A stretch of 9,834 nucleotides of DNA from Rhodospirillales bacterium (GTDB lineage: Bacteria > Pseudomonadota > Alphaproteobacteria > Rhodospirillales > 2-02-FULL-58-16): contig JAJFIG010000502.1 of assembly GCA_021775195.1 (NCBI GenBank), positions 1 through 9,834 on the forward strand. Direction: 5' to 3'. The translations under genes were made by a program, and so were the position numbers. The notes beneath the pieces were generated by a model that saw only the letters and a list, made by a program, of their open reading frames with translations, had not been told where the DNA came from and searched no databases. Below, in pieces: positions 1 to 6,247 of the stretch (position 1 is the stretch's first letter; the number at the start of each line of letters is the position of its first letter).

Positions 1-603
1 CACTGCGGCGGCGATCTCTCGGGCATCGGCGGGGTCAGCCGGCCGGGCATTGTCCACCGTCTCGACAAGGATACCAGCGGGTTACTTGTGGCGGCCAAGA
101 GCAATGCCGCCCACCAGGGACTCTCCCGTCAGTTCGCCGAACACACCATCGAACGGGCCTACCTGGCGGTGGTCTGGGGGGTGCCGTCGCCGCGCCGAGG
201 CGAGATCACCGGCAATATCGGGCGCAGCCCGGTCAATCGCAAGAAGATGGCGGTGGTGAGCCGCGGCGGCAAGCCGGCCCTGACCCGTTATGCAATGGAA
301 CGGGCGCTCGGCACCGGGGCCAGCCTGTTGCGGTGCCGGCTGGCGACGGGCCGGACCCACCAGATCCGCGTCCACCTGGCCAGCCTCGGCCATCCTGTGA
401 TCGGCGACCCCCTTTACGGTGGCGCGACACGGGCCCGGCTGCGCCGCTTGGCGGAGACAGCGCGCCAACATGTGACTCAGTTCCATCGCCAGGCTCTCCA
501 TGCTTATTTGGTCGGATTTACACACCCGGTTACGCACAAAAAGCTGCGATTTGAATCTAATTTATCGAATGATATCAAATTATTATTGAGCTGTTTAGAT
601 TAA
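1..603 (+). CDS. RluA/RluD-family 23S rRNA pseudouridine synthase, 5' end missing
   Basis: This enzyme isomerises uridine to pseudouridine in RNA; RluD-type members act on the large-subunit rRNA. The reading frame is open from base 1, so the N-terminus (normally an S4 RNA-binding domain and the start of the catalytic domain) lies outside the window; 200 residues are visible. The catalytic signature HRLDKDTSGLL is at visible residues 19-29, with the catalytic Asp at residue 22 (bases 64-66). Further family motifs are RTHQIRVHLASLGHPVIGD in the middle and the C-terminal RQALHAY followed by FTHPVTHKKLRF. The last about 20 codons are AT-rich, unlike the rest of the gene, where they run into the rpoH promoter region. 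Family assignment is secure. Which uridines are modified, and whether to call it rluD or rluC, cannot be decided from this fragment. The gene sits directly upstream of rpoH on the same strand. Confidence 0.93.
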   Translation, partial: HCGGDLSGIGGVSRPGIVHRLDKDTSGLLVAAKSNAAHQGLSRQFAEHTIERAYLAVVWGVPSPRRGEITGNIGRSPVNRKKMAVVSRGGKPALTRYAMERALGTGASLLRCRLATGRTHQIRVHLASLGHPVIGDPLYGGATRARLRRLAETARQHVTQFHRQALHAYLVGFTHPVTHKKLRFESNLSNDIKLLLSCLD

Positions 604-622
604 CTCATTTTTTCTATATACT
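594..622 (+). promoter_or_regulatory. Candidate sigma70-type promoter for rpoH
   Basis: A -35-like TTTAGA (594-599) and a -10-like TATACT (617-622) are separated by 17 bp inside the AT-rich stretch between about 545 and 645. The -10 matches TATAAT at five of six positions and the -35 matches TTGACA at four. The -35 overlaps the last codons of the upstream pseudouridine synthase gene. Transcription would start near 629, leaving a leader of roughly 105 nt before the preferred rpoH start. AT-rich DNA gives chance matches easily, so this is a candidate only. I did not see a convincing heat-shock-type (sigma32) promoter here. Confidence 0.4.
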
Positions 623-671
623 TGAGTAATTGACTGAGATACTCTGGAAAGAACGAAATGAATGGCGTTGG

Positions 672-727
672 CTGCCCGGAATGCCCGGGAGGACCGACGG
701 GTTGTGCAGTTTTTCCGGGGCAGGAAC
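672..727 (+). promoter_or_regulatory. Possible hairpin sequestering the rpoH Shine-Dalgarno
   Basis: CTGCCCGG (672-679) can pair with CCGGGGCAG (715-723) with one bulged G. The right arm ends within the putative ribosome-binding site AGGAA (722-726), which lies 9 nt before the ATG at 736. A competing small hairpin, CCCGG-AATGC-CCGGG, occupies 675-689. The arrangement would allow structure-dependent, for example temperature-dependent, translation of rpoH, which is known for rpoH mRNA in Escherichia coli. GC-rich sequence pairs easily, and no folding energy was calculated. If the upstream ATG at 658 is the real start, this region is coding and the interpretation fails. Confidence 0.3.
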
Positions 728-735
728 GTATTAGC

Positions 736-1620
736 ATGACGACCGCGACAATCAATCTGGATATCTCGCCAGAGAAGAACCTATCCAGATATCTCAACAG
801 AATTCGCCGATATCCCATGCTGGAGGTTGGCGAGGAATATCGACTGGCCAAGCGCTGGACGCACGATAACGACACCCAGGCGGCCCACAAGCTGGTGACC
901 AGTCACCTGCGCCTGGTGGCCAAGATCGCCATGGGGTACCGGGGCTACGGACTGCCGCTTGGTGAGCTCATTTCCGAGGGCAACGTCGGCATGATGCAGG
1001 CCGTCAAGCGCTTCGATCCGGAGCGTGGGTTCCGCCTCGCGACCTACGCCATGTGGTGGATTCGGGCGGCAATTCAGGAATACATCCTGCATTCCTGGTC
1101 ACTGGTAAAAATGGGCACAACGGCGGCGCAGAAAAAGCTGTTTTTCAACCTGCGCAAGCTCAAGGGACAGATGCAGGCCATTGAAGACGGCGATCTGTTG
1201 CCGGAGCATGTCATTCATATCGCCGATCAACTCAACGTACCCGAGGCGGACGTCATCAGCATGAACCGCCGCATGGCGAGTTCCGACCATTCCCTGAACG
1301 CGCCGTTGCGCGAGGAAGGCGAGGGCGAATGGCAGGACTGGCTGGTGGAGGAAAGCGAGGACCAGGAAACCCTACTCGCCGAGGAGCAGGAACTGCGCAA
1401 CCGGCGCAAACTCTTGGGCAGTGCCATGAAGTGCCTGAACGAGCGCGAACGCCATATCCTCGCCGAGCGGCGGCTCAAGGACAATCCAACGACCCTGCAA
1501 AACCTGAGCGAACACTACGGAATCTCACGCGAGCGAGTGCGGCAGATCGAGGTCCGGGCCTTCGATAAATTACAGAAATCGGTAAAACGGGCGGTTGTCG
1601 ACCGCCATATCGCTGCCTAA
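736..1620 (+). CDS. rpoH: RNA polymerase sigma-32 (heat-shock) factor RpoH
   Basis: RpoH directs RNA polymerase to heat-shock promoters (chaperones, proteases). From ATG 736 the protein is 294 aa, a usual RpoH length. Region 2 is at about residues 52-121, including HLRLVAKIAMGYRGYG, the core-binding and RFDPERGFRLATYAMWWIR segments, and the 2.4 helix. The RpoH-specific box QKKLFFNLRK is at 132-141. Region 4.2, a helix-turn-helix with YGISRERVRQIEVRAFDKLQ, is at 261-280. I chose 736 because it has AGGAA 9 nt upstream and its MTTAT start resembles other alphaproteobacterial RpoH proteins. The frame is open upstream to an ATG at 658, which would add 26 residues rich in Cys, Gly and Pro with no family resemblance. 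The gene follows the pseudouridine synthase gene but probably has its own promoter. Many alphaproteobacteria carry more than one rpoH, so its paralogue class is not determined. Confidence 0.95.
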   Translation: MTTATINLDISPEKNLSRYLNRIRRYPMLEVGEEYRLAKRWTHDNDTQAAHKLVTSHLRLVAKIAMGYRGYGLPLGELISEGNVGMMQAVKRFDPERGFRLATYAMWWIRAAIQEYILHSWSLVKMGTTAAQKKLFFNLRKLKGQMQAIEDGDLLPEHVIHIADQLNVPEADVISMNRRMASSDHSLNAPLREEGEGEWQDWLVEESEDQETLLAEEQELRNRRKLLGSAMKCLNERERHILAERRLKDNPTTLQNLSEHYGISRERVRQIEVRAFDKLQKSVKRAVVDRHIAA

Positions 1621-1632
1621 AATTCCGGTCCG

Positions 1633-1695
1633 TCGGGGGCGCTCATCCCCGATCAACGGGCAACAAACACACTGCGGCGAATCGAGATTCCGCAG
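1633..1695. terminator. Possible bidirectional hairpins between convergent genes
   Basis: The 97-bp gap between the rpoH stop and the stop of the opposing 80-aa gene holds two short inverted repeats. TCGGGG (1633-1638) pairs with CCCCGA (1647-1652) across an 8-nt loop. CTGCGG (1672-1677) pairs with CCGCAG (1690-1695), with a possible further AAT/ATT pairing around a CGAG loop. Neither is followed by a T-run on either strand, so they are not classical intrinsic terminators. They may still end or protect the convergent transcripts. Confidence is low. Confidence 0.3.
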
Positions 1696-1717
1696 CCTTC
1701 CCCTAGCGAACCCGCGC

Positions 1718-1960
1718 TCAGTCGGCCGGCTTGACGTCGGAGCCGGCGGCAGGGGCTATCCGCGATAGATCCGCGGCGCCAGCCTTGGCCTTTTCCTCGG
1801 ACACCATGGTCGTGAACATCATCGCGACGACGACCCAGCCGGTCACGGAGACGACTGCCCAGAACGCCACATCGGGGCGCCAGGATGTCAGCCAGCCTTT
1901 CGCGCGCGGGGTCTTGCCAGTAAGGTTCGCCTCCTGTGGCGGATGCATTGCAGGCACCAT
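1718..1960 (-). CDS. Small single-span membrane protein, function unknown
   Basis: This 80-residue protein is not recognised as any named family. A polar N-terminus (1-31) with several Lys and Arg is followed by one strongly hydrophobic segment at about 32-52 (AFWAVVSVTGWVVVAMMFTT) and an Ala/Lys/Asp-rich tail. By the positive-inside tendency the basic N-terminus would be cytoplasmic and the tail periplasmic. The ATG at 1960 is preceded by GTAGGTAGGTATT, giving an AGG close to the start; the ATG at 1948 has no comparable site. The gene is last in the - strand series kinase homologue, 172-aa membrane protein, this gene, and converges on rpoH. The 78-bp gap upstream has its own candidate promoter, so it may be transcribed alone. 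Reality as a gene is supported by the coherent membrane segment and start signal, not by homology. Confidence 0.6.
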   Translation of the reverse strand: MVPAMHPPQEANLTGKTPRAKGWLTSWRPDVAFWAVVSVTGWVVVAMMFTTMVSEEKAKAGAADLSRIAPAAGSDVKPAD

Positions 1961-1982
1961 AATACCTACCTACGTAGCATAT

Positions 1983-2010
1983 ATTGTTCTGGGTGTCGAG
2001 AATTCGTCAA
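1983..2010 (-). promoter_or_regulatory. Candidate promoter for the 80-aa membrane protein gene
   Basis: On the minus strand, TTGACG (2010-2005) and AACAAT (1988-1983) are spaced 16 bp apart, resembling -35 and -10 boxes with five and four of six matches. The pair lies in the relatively AT-rich 78-bp gap just upstream of the 80-aa gene. The palindrome CTACGTAG (1970-1977) lies between the -10-like box and the start codon. Matches of this quality occur by chance in AT-rich gaps. Confidence 0.3.
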
Positions 2011-2038
2011 TATGTAGTGAAAAGCCGGAAAGATGAGG

Positions 2039-2557
2039 TCAGTCGGGCGGCGTTTCCGGTGTTGGCGCCGATCCCGTGCCGGCAGAACCGGTCACTTCCT
2101 CGCCCCACTCCTCGATGATTTCCCGCTGCCGGGTGCGCAGATGGGCGACGCGGCGCTGTGCCATCACGGTCAGGAACGTTGCCACCACAGGGGGAATGGC
2201 GAGGAACAGCAACCATCCGAAACCGGCGGCGGAAAAGATGATCGCCAGGGCGAAGACGTTGGACAGAATTCCCATGGCGTGGGCGATGGTGTGGTCGCCG
2301 CCGAACCACAGCTCGAGAAGGAAGAAGAACACGCCGCTGAAATTCATCCCGCCGACGCAGATGGTGGCGTAGCGCTTCCGTGACCGGTCGATGATGAAGG
2401 CGACGATCGTCGGCACCATGCCGACGAGGACGAAAATTACCGTCGGTGCCGCCAGGATCGCCAGCGCGATAATGGTTATGCTGATCCAGAGGGGATTGAC
2501 CCGCTGCATGGACTGTGGGGCCGTTGCCGGCGTCTGGGCGACCGCTTCCTTGACCAT
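2039..2557 (-). CDS. Multi-spanning inner-membrane protein, function unknown
   Basis: This 172-residue protein belongs to no family I recognise. After a polar N-terminus, hydrophobic segments lie at about 24-57 (long enough for two close helices joined near G46-P49), 64-86 and 100-132, giving roughly four or five membrane passes. A short DRSRKR basic stretch at 57-62 marks a likely cytoplasmic loop. The C-terminal part (133-152) is strongly charged, with many Arg and Glu, and could form a helix. The last 20 residues are a Gly/Ser/Pro/Thr-rich disordered tail. The ATG at 2557 has AGGGGAG 7 nt upstream, and that site overlaps the stop codon of the kinase-like gene, which implies coupled translation. 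The partnership suggests the two proteins act in one membrane assembly; that is inference from gene order only. Confidence 0.8.
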   Translation of the reverse strand: MVKEAVAQTPATAPQSMQRVNPLWISITIIALAILAAPTVIFVLVGMVPTIVAFIIDRSRKRYATICVGGMNFSGVFFFLLELWFGGDHTIAHAMGILSNVFALAIIFSAAGFGWLLFLAIPPVVATFLTVMAQRRVAHLRTRQREIIEEWGEEVTGSAGTGSAPTPETPPD

Positions 2558-2563
2558 GTCCCG

Positions 2564-2571
2564 CTCCCCTA
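2564..2571 (-). promoter_or_regulatory. Shine-Dalgarno overlapping the kinase-like gene's stop codon
   Basis: On the minus strand the stop TAG of the kinase-like gene (2571-2569) is the start of TAGGGGAG, whose AGGGGAG (2570-2564) is the ribosome-binding site for the ATG at 2557. A ribosome terminating on the first gene would occupy the initiation site of the second, which is typical of translational coupling. It supports one mRNA and matched synthesis of the two proteins. Confidence 0.6.
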
Positions 2572-4611
2572 CCAGATTTCCATGATCATGAAAATTGATG
2601 CGGCGATGAGCATGGTTACCACGGAGGACAACGCCGCCCCCTTCTGACCGGTTTCCACGGTTTCCGCCTCGCGATTCTCGTCGTGGCTTTCGATGTCGTG
2701 AATTTCCTTGTCGGCGACCGCGAATTCGGTTGCCGCCGCGGCGTAGCTATTAATGTCCTGGCGCCGCTTAATGTTGTTGTCGATGACGTCATAGAGTTCC
2801 GGGAGGCTGCCCTGACGCACGATGCGGGGGATTTCCCGCTCGATGTCGCTGCGTGTCGCGCGGCTGTGGTAGGTCTTGATCGCCGGCCCGAGAAGCCCTC
2901 CCAGCCAACTGGTGAGTCCATAGAGCGCGCCGGCCTTCAGGCGCCATTGCAGGTAGGCCAGCAGGTTGATGAGGCCGACGACGACGGTTTCCTCACTGGT
3001 GTCGGTGAGGCGTTTCAGGAGCGAGTCGATGTCCTGATTGAAACGCGTGGCGATGAAAGCCAGGAGATGGCGGTCCATGGGCTTGGTCTTGGAGTCGGTC
3101 CGACCCGCCGCCCTGTCGAGGGCGGGAAGCACTTCCAGGATGTTGACCACATTGTCTTGAATGATGAGGGAACTTTGACAGCGCAGGCTCGGGTTGAGCA
3201 TGTAAAGGCAACGCTCGATGCCGTATCCCGGGTTGTTGTTGGTCAGGTATCCCTGAACTTTCTTGAATTGCTTTTCAAGGATCGTGTTAACGCCCAATTT
3301 GGTCTTCTGCGCTGCGAACCAGGCACCGACCACACCGTGGGTCATAGCGTCGGCGATGGCTTGCACGTTGCCGCCACGGAGGAACTCGATCGCCAGCATA
3401 GGGCCGTAGGCTTCGGGCAGGAACGAGAGCTCCTTGTAGCGGATGGGCGCCGTTGGATCCAAGATCATGCTGATCTCGGTGGCCAGGTATGCGTCACTGC
3501 TCCGGACGTCGGATGCGTACGTCTTCGCGGCCTCCGCCACCGCCGTCACGGTTTCGGCGAGGCGCGGTTGGTTCATGCTGCGGCTCAACCATGGATCCAA
3601 TTCGCCGCTCTTGATGGTCTTGGCCGCCTCGGCCGGGTTGCGGGCCAGGGCATGGGCCAGGGTGCGCAGGGTGATGTATTCGGTGCCGGCGAAGGAGAAG
3701 GCCACCTCCGCCTTTTCGACCACCTGGCGGCGCACCGATGCCATGCCGCCGCCGCCGATCCAGCGTTCCAGGTCCTCGGCCTTCCAGCGGTCCACCGAAT
3801 GGTCGGCGAGCATGCCGCGCAGGGCATCCAGCAAGTACATTGCGATGCGGTTGTTGGCGCAGATCGCCGCGTAGGTCCCTTTTTCGACCCGGGCGGCGAG
3901 CAGACGGTCCGGCGTCATCTTGGCTACCGGATCGTAGCCGAGAACCAGATATACCAGAGTCACGCCAAGGGCAAAAATGTCATCGTTGCCCTCTCCGTCA
4001 CCGCGGCCTGCCGGATCGGCCATGGAGCGCTCGATGGACTCGAAAATGGGGGGCTGGTCGTACCCGGGGGGCGCGGTTACGCAGTCGCCGAGGACGACAT
4101 GGTTGCGGTCGGCGTCAAGGAAGAAGATGTTGCCTGGCCGCACTGCCCGATGAGTTTCCCCCCGCTGAGCCAGTTCAGTCAATCCCGCCGCCAGCGGCCT
4201 GAGAATGATGCGCGGCAGTTCGTATTCGCTCAGGCGTGCGTCGTCCTTGGCCACGAAGTCCAGAAAGCGGCCGCCCATGGGGTACTCGTAGACCACGGCC
4301 AAGCACTGCTGGCCCAGGGCCGGCCAGTTGACCGGTCCCCAATCGATGAGGGGCAGGATGCCGGGGATGCGGCTGCCGGCAATGGTTTCCATGACGTCGG
4401 TGCGCGGCGGCAAGCCCGGAGTGCAGATAAGTGCGAACAGGTTATTGCCGTCTTCGCGGCGGTCAGTTACTGCATAAGCCTTGGCGGAAGGGGAGTCCAA
4501 GTCGGGCAGGGGAGTCTCGGGATCGATCTGGTAGCGGTCGTGCAGCAGTGGCGCGCCTTTCGGGGGCTTCGCCGCACTGGTTTCCTCTTTTGCCTTGGGC
4601 AAATCCGCCAT
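2569..4611 (-). CDS. Tail-anchored protein kinase homologue, probable pseudokinase
   Basis: This 680-aa protein has a kinase fold signature in residues about 26-285. It shows a hinge-like VVYEYPMGG (106-114), a catalytic-loop-like HRAVRPGNIFF (154-164), a LGDCV (174-178) where LxDFG is expected, and DIFALGVTLVYLVLG (211-225) matching kinase subdomain IX. Key residues are missing. The HRD Asp is Ala156, DFG reads DCV, no glycine-rich loop is visible, and there is no lysine at all between 45 and 121 where the ATP-anchoring Lys should be. Asn161 and Asp176, which bind metal in active kinases, are kept. Residues 290-650 are an unassigned region, mostly helical in appearance. A single hydrophobic segment at about 659-677 ends three residues before the C-terminus, so the protein is probably tail-anchored with the kinase-like domain in the cytoplasm. 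The start at 4611 has only a weak GGGA upstream. A 49-bp palindrome sits in the leader. I infer a scaffolding or sensing role; substrate and partners are unknown. Confidence 0.88.
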   Translation of the reverse strand: MADLPKAKEETSAAKPPKGAPLLHDRYQIDPETPLPDLDSPSAKAYAVTDRREDGNNLFALICTPGLPPRTDVMETIAGSRIPGILPLIDWGPVNWPALGQQCLAVVYEYPMGGRFLDFVAKDDARLSEYELPRIILRPLAAGLTELAQRGETHRAVRPGNIFFLDADRNHVVLGDCVTAPPGYDQPPIFESIERSMADPAGRGDGEGNDDIFALGVTLVYLVLGYDPVAKMTPDRLLAARVEKGTYAAICANNRIAMYLLDALRGMLADHSVDRWKAEDLERWIGGGGMASVRRQVVEKAEVAFSFAGTEYITLRTLAHALARNPAEAAKTIKSGELDPWLSRSMNQPRLAETVTAVAEAAKTYASDVRSSDAYLATEISMILDPTAPIRYKELSFLPEAYGPMLAIEFLRGGNVQAIADAMTHGVVGAWFAAQKTKLGVNTILEKQFKKVQGYLTNNNPGYGIERCLYMLNPSLRCQSSLIIQDNVVNILEVLPALDRAAGRTDSKTKPMDRHLLAFIATRFNQDIDSLLKRLTDTSEETVVVGLINLLAYLQWRLKAGALYGLTSWLGGLLGPAIKTYHSRATRSDIEREIPRIVRQGSLPELYDVIDNNIKRRQDINSYAAAATEFAVADKEIHDIESHDENREAETVETGQKGAALSSVVTMLIAASIFMIMEIW

Positions 4612-4948
4612 TACCGGGGTTCCCGTATCGCCGGCAGTACCTAGAGCACGATTCGGCCAAACGGAACCCTTGGCCGGATCGTGCTCTAGCCGCCACCTAT
4701 GGCAGAAGCCTAGGCGAGAACCCTTGCAAAACGGTTAATCAGGCTAGAGCCCTATCCGACCAAATGGAACCGATTTTCCCCACCGGAGGCCGGGTGCTTT
4801 TGCGCCGTGGCGTCGTTGCGTATCTTTGCCGATGCGCTGCATCGGCATGCGACCCGCGCTCGCCTCGGCGTAGCCTCCGGCGGAGCCCGGGCCTAACCAC
4901 GGCGCAAAATCATCCCGGTCAAATGGTTCCATTTGGTCGGATAGTGCT
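4612..4948. other. 337-bp intergenic region between purA and the kinase-like gene
   Basis: This gap is largely filled by the two palindromic elements annotated separately. The unique remainder is 4690-4743 (about 54 bp between the elements) and 4612-4640 (the kinase-like gene's immediate leader). A promoter for the kinase-like gene would be expected in one of these, but I saw no convincing -35/-10 pair. Short open frames crossing the gap have no coding character. Confidence 0.6.
4641..4689. repeat. 49-bp palindromic intergenic repeat (CTAGAGC family)
   Basis: Arms of 20 nt (4641-4660 and 4670-4689) are perfect inverted repeats except for one position that would form a G-U pair in RNA, around a 9-nt loop ACGGAACCC. 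Both ends are CTAGAGC/GCTCTAG. The first 28 bases match the left arm of the larger element at 4744-4952 at 23 of 28 positions, so the two belong to one repeat family. Palindromes with CTAGAGC ends are common between genes in alphaproteobacteria. It lies 29 bp upstream of the kinase-like gene's start codon and would form a strong hairpin in that gene's leader mRNA. Confidence 0.85.
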
Positions 4949-4952
4949 CTAG
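4744..4952. repeat. 209-bp nested palindromic element, REPIN/MITE-like
   Basis: Terminal inverted repeats of 28 bp (4744-4771 and 4925-4952) differ at one position only. Nested inside are TTTTGCGCCGTGG (4798-4810) with CCACGGCGCAAAA (4897-4909), CCGGAGGC (4783-4790) with GCCTCCGG (4873-4880), and a central 9-bp hairpin TGCCGATGC-GCT-GCATCGGCA (4827-4847). Almost the whole element can therefore fold on itself. Each end is related to the simple palindrome at 4641-4689. No protein is encoded. Two outward-facing palindromic units around a spacer resemble REPIN elements moved in trans by RAYT transposases, or a small non-autonomous inverted-repeat element; none of the enzymes is present here. The right-hand CTAG forms the stop codon of purA. 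Confidence 0.8.
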
Positions 4953-6241
4953 TCGGCAAAGGGGTCGTGTACGAGGACGGTATCCTCGCGTTCGGGACTG
5001 GTGGAAAGCAGGGCGACGGGAGCCTCGATGAGCTCCTCGATGCGGCGGATGTACTTGACCGCCGTGGCTGGTAGTTCGGCCCACGAGCGGGCCCCCTGGG
5101 TGCTTTCCGACCACCCTTCCATGGATTGGTAGACGGGCTCGACCTTGGCCTGGCGGAGGGACGAGGCCGGCAGGTGGTCGTAATTTTCGCCGTCGATGCG
5201 GTAACCGGTGCACACTTTCAACTCGGCCATGCCGTCGAGGACGTCGAGCTTGGTCAGGGCGATGCCGTTGATGCCGTTGACCTTGACGGACTGGCGGACG
5301 AGGACGGCGTCGAACCAGCCGCAGCGGCGGGGCCGCCCGGTGACGGTGCCGAACTCGCGGCCGCGCTCGCCCAGGCCCCTGCCGACGTCGTCGGTGAGCT
5401 CGGTGGGAAACGGCCCGCTGCCGACACGGGTGGTGTAGGCCTTGGTGATGCCGAGGACGTAATCGATGGCACCCGGGCCCTGGCCCGAGCCGACGGCGGC
5501 GACGCCGGCGACGGTGTTGGACGAGGTGACGTAGGGATAGGTGCCGTGATCGACGTCGAGCATGGTTCCCTGGGCGCCCTCGAACAGGATGCGCTTGCCG
5601 GCGCGGCGCATCTCGTCCATGCGTATCCATACGGGGCCGGCATAGGGGAGGATTTCAGGGGCGATCTCGTTCAACTGGACGATCAGTTCGTCGCCCTCGA
5701 CCTCGGGCATGCCGAGCCCGCGCAGCAGGGCGTTGTGGTGGAGCAACAGGGTGGTCATCTTGTCGGCGAGGACGGCAGGCTCGGCCAGGTCGCCGACGCG
5801 GATGGCGCGGCGGGCGACCTTGTCTTCGTAGGCCGGTCCGATGCCGCGGCCGGTGGTGCCGATCTTGCCCTTGCCCAGGGCCTCCTCGCGGGCCTTGTCC
5901 AGGTTGCGGTGCAGGGGCAGGATCAGGGGCGCGTTGTCGGCGATGCGCAGGTTCTCCGGACCGATGTCGACACCTTTCTCGCGTATCGCTGCCATTTCCT
6001 TGAGCAAGGCCCAGGGATCGAGGACGACGCCGTTGCCGATGATCGACAACTTATTCCGGCGCACGACACCCGAGGGCAGCATGCTCAGCTTGTAAGTGAC
6101 GCCGTCGATGACCAGGGTGTGTCCGGCGTTGTGCCCGCCCTGAAAGCGAACCACCACGTCGGCCCGTTCCGACAGCCAGTCGACGATCTTTCCTTTGCCT
6201 TCGTCGCCCCATTGGGATCCGACAACAACCACGTTCGCCAT
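4949..6241 (-). CDS. purA: Adenylosuccinate synthetase
   Basis: PurA joins IMP and aspartate using GTP to give adenylosuccinate, the first committed step to AMP, in the cytoplasm. The 430-aa product is full length for the family. The GTP-binding P-loop GDEGKGK is at 12-18, with the catalytic Asp13. The catalytic His41 is in GGHNAGHT. Other signatures are [14 protein letters not shown] (128-141), [20 protein letters not shown] (220-239), [14 protein letters not shown] (298-311), the guanine-recognition TKLDVLDG (330-337) and the C-terminal STSPERED (413-420). The ATG at 6241 has a perfect AGGAGG 10 nt upstream, inside the end of hisZ, and begins 6 bp after the hisZ stop. The TAG stop (4951-4949) is part of the terminal CTAG of the adjacent palindromic element. 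Co-transcription with hisZ is likely. Confidence 0.98.
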   Translation of the reverse strand: MANVVVVGSQWGDEGKGKIVDWLSERADVVVRFQGGHNAGHTLVIDGVTYKLSMLPSGVVRRNKLSIIGNGVVLDPWALLKEMAAIREKGVDIGPENLRIADNAPLILPLHRNLDKAREEALGKGKIGTTGRGIGPAYEDKVARRAIRVGDLAEPAVLADKMTTLLLHHNALLRGLGMPEVEGDELIVQLNEIAPEILPYAGPVWIRMDEMRRAGKRILFEGAQGTMLDVDHGTYPYVTSSNTVAGVAAVGSGQGPGAIDYVLGITKAYTTRVGSGPFPTELTDDVGRGLGERGREFGTVTGRPRRCGWFDAVLVRQSVKVNGINGIALTKLDVLDGMAELKVCTGYRIDGENYDHLPASSLRQAKVEPVYQSMEGWSESTQGARSWAELPATAVKYIRRIEELIEAPVALLSTSPEREDTVLVHDPFAD

Positions 6242-6247
6242 GGTTTC

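Noticed and set aside
587..613. TGAG...CTCA followed by six T residues as an intrinsic terminator of the pseudouridine synthase gene
   Set aside because: The stem is only four strong pairs plus a bulged TTA/TAA and is AT-rich; it is too weak to call, and it overlaps the candidate rpoH promoter.
658..735. Upstream in-frame ATG that would extend RpoH by 26 residues
   Set aside because: The extension is Cys/Gly/Pro-rich and unlike RpoH N-termini, whereas the ATG at 736 has a good SD and a family-like beginning. Not fully excluded.
2683..4644. A 653-codon open frame on the + strand opposite the kinase-like gene
   Set aside because: Long antisense frames are expected opposite GC-rich genes. The product has no recognisable motif or membrane pattern, while the - strand frame shows kinase motifs, a membrane anchor and a stop/SD overlap with the next gene.
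4690..4743. A TTGCAA sequence on the minus strand as a -35 box for the kinase-like gene
   Set aside because: No acceptable -10 sequence occurs at 16-18 bp from it.
4744..4959. Small open frames across the palindromic element
   Set aside because: They arise from the palindrome's symmetry and have no coding character or start signals.
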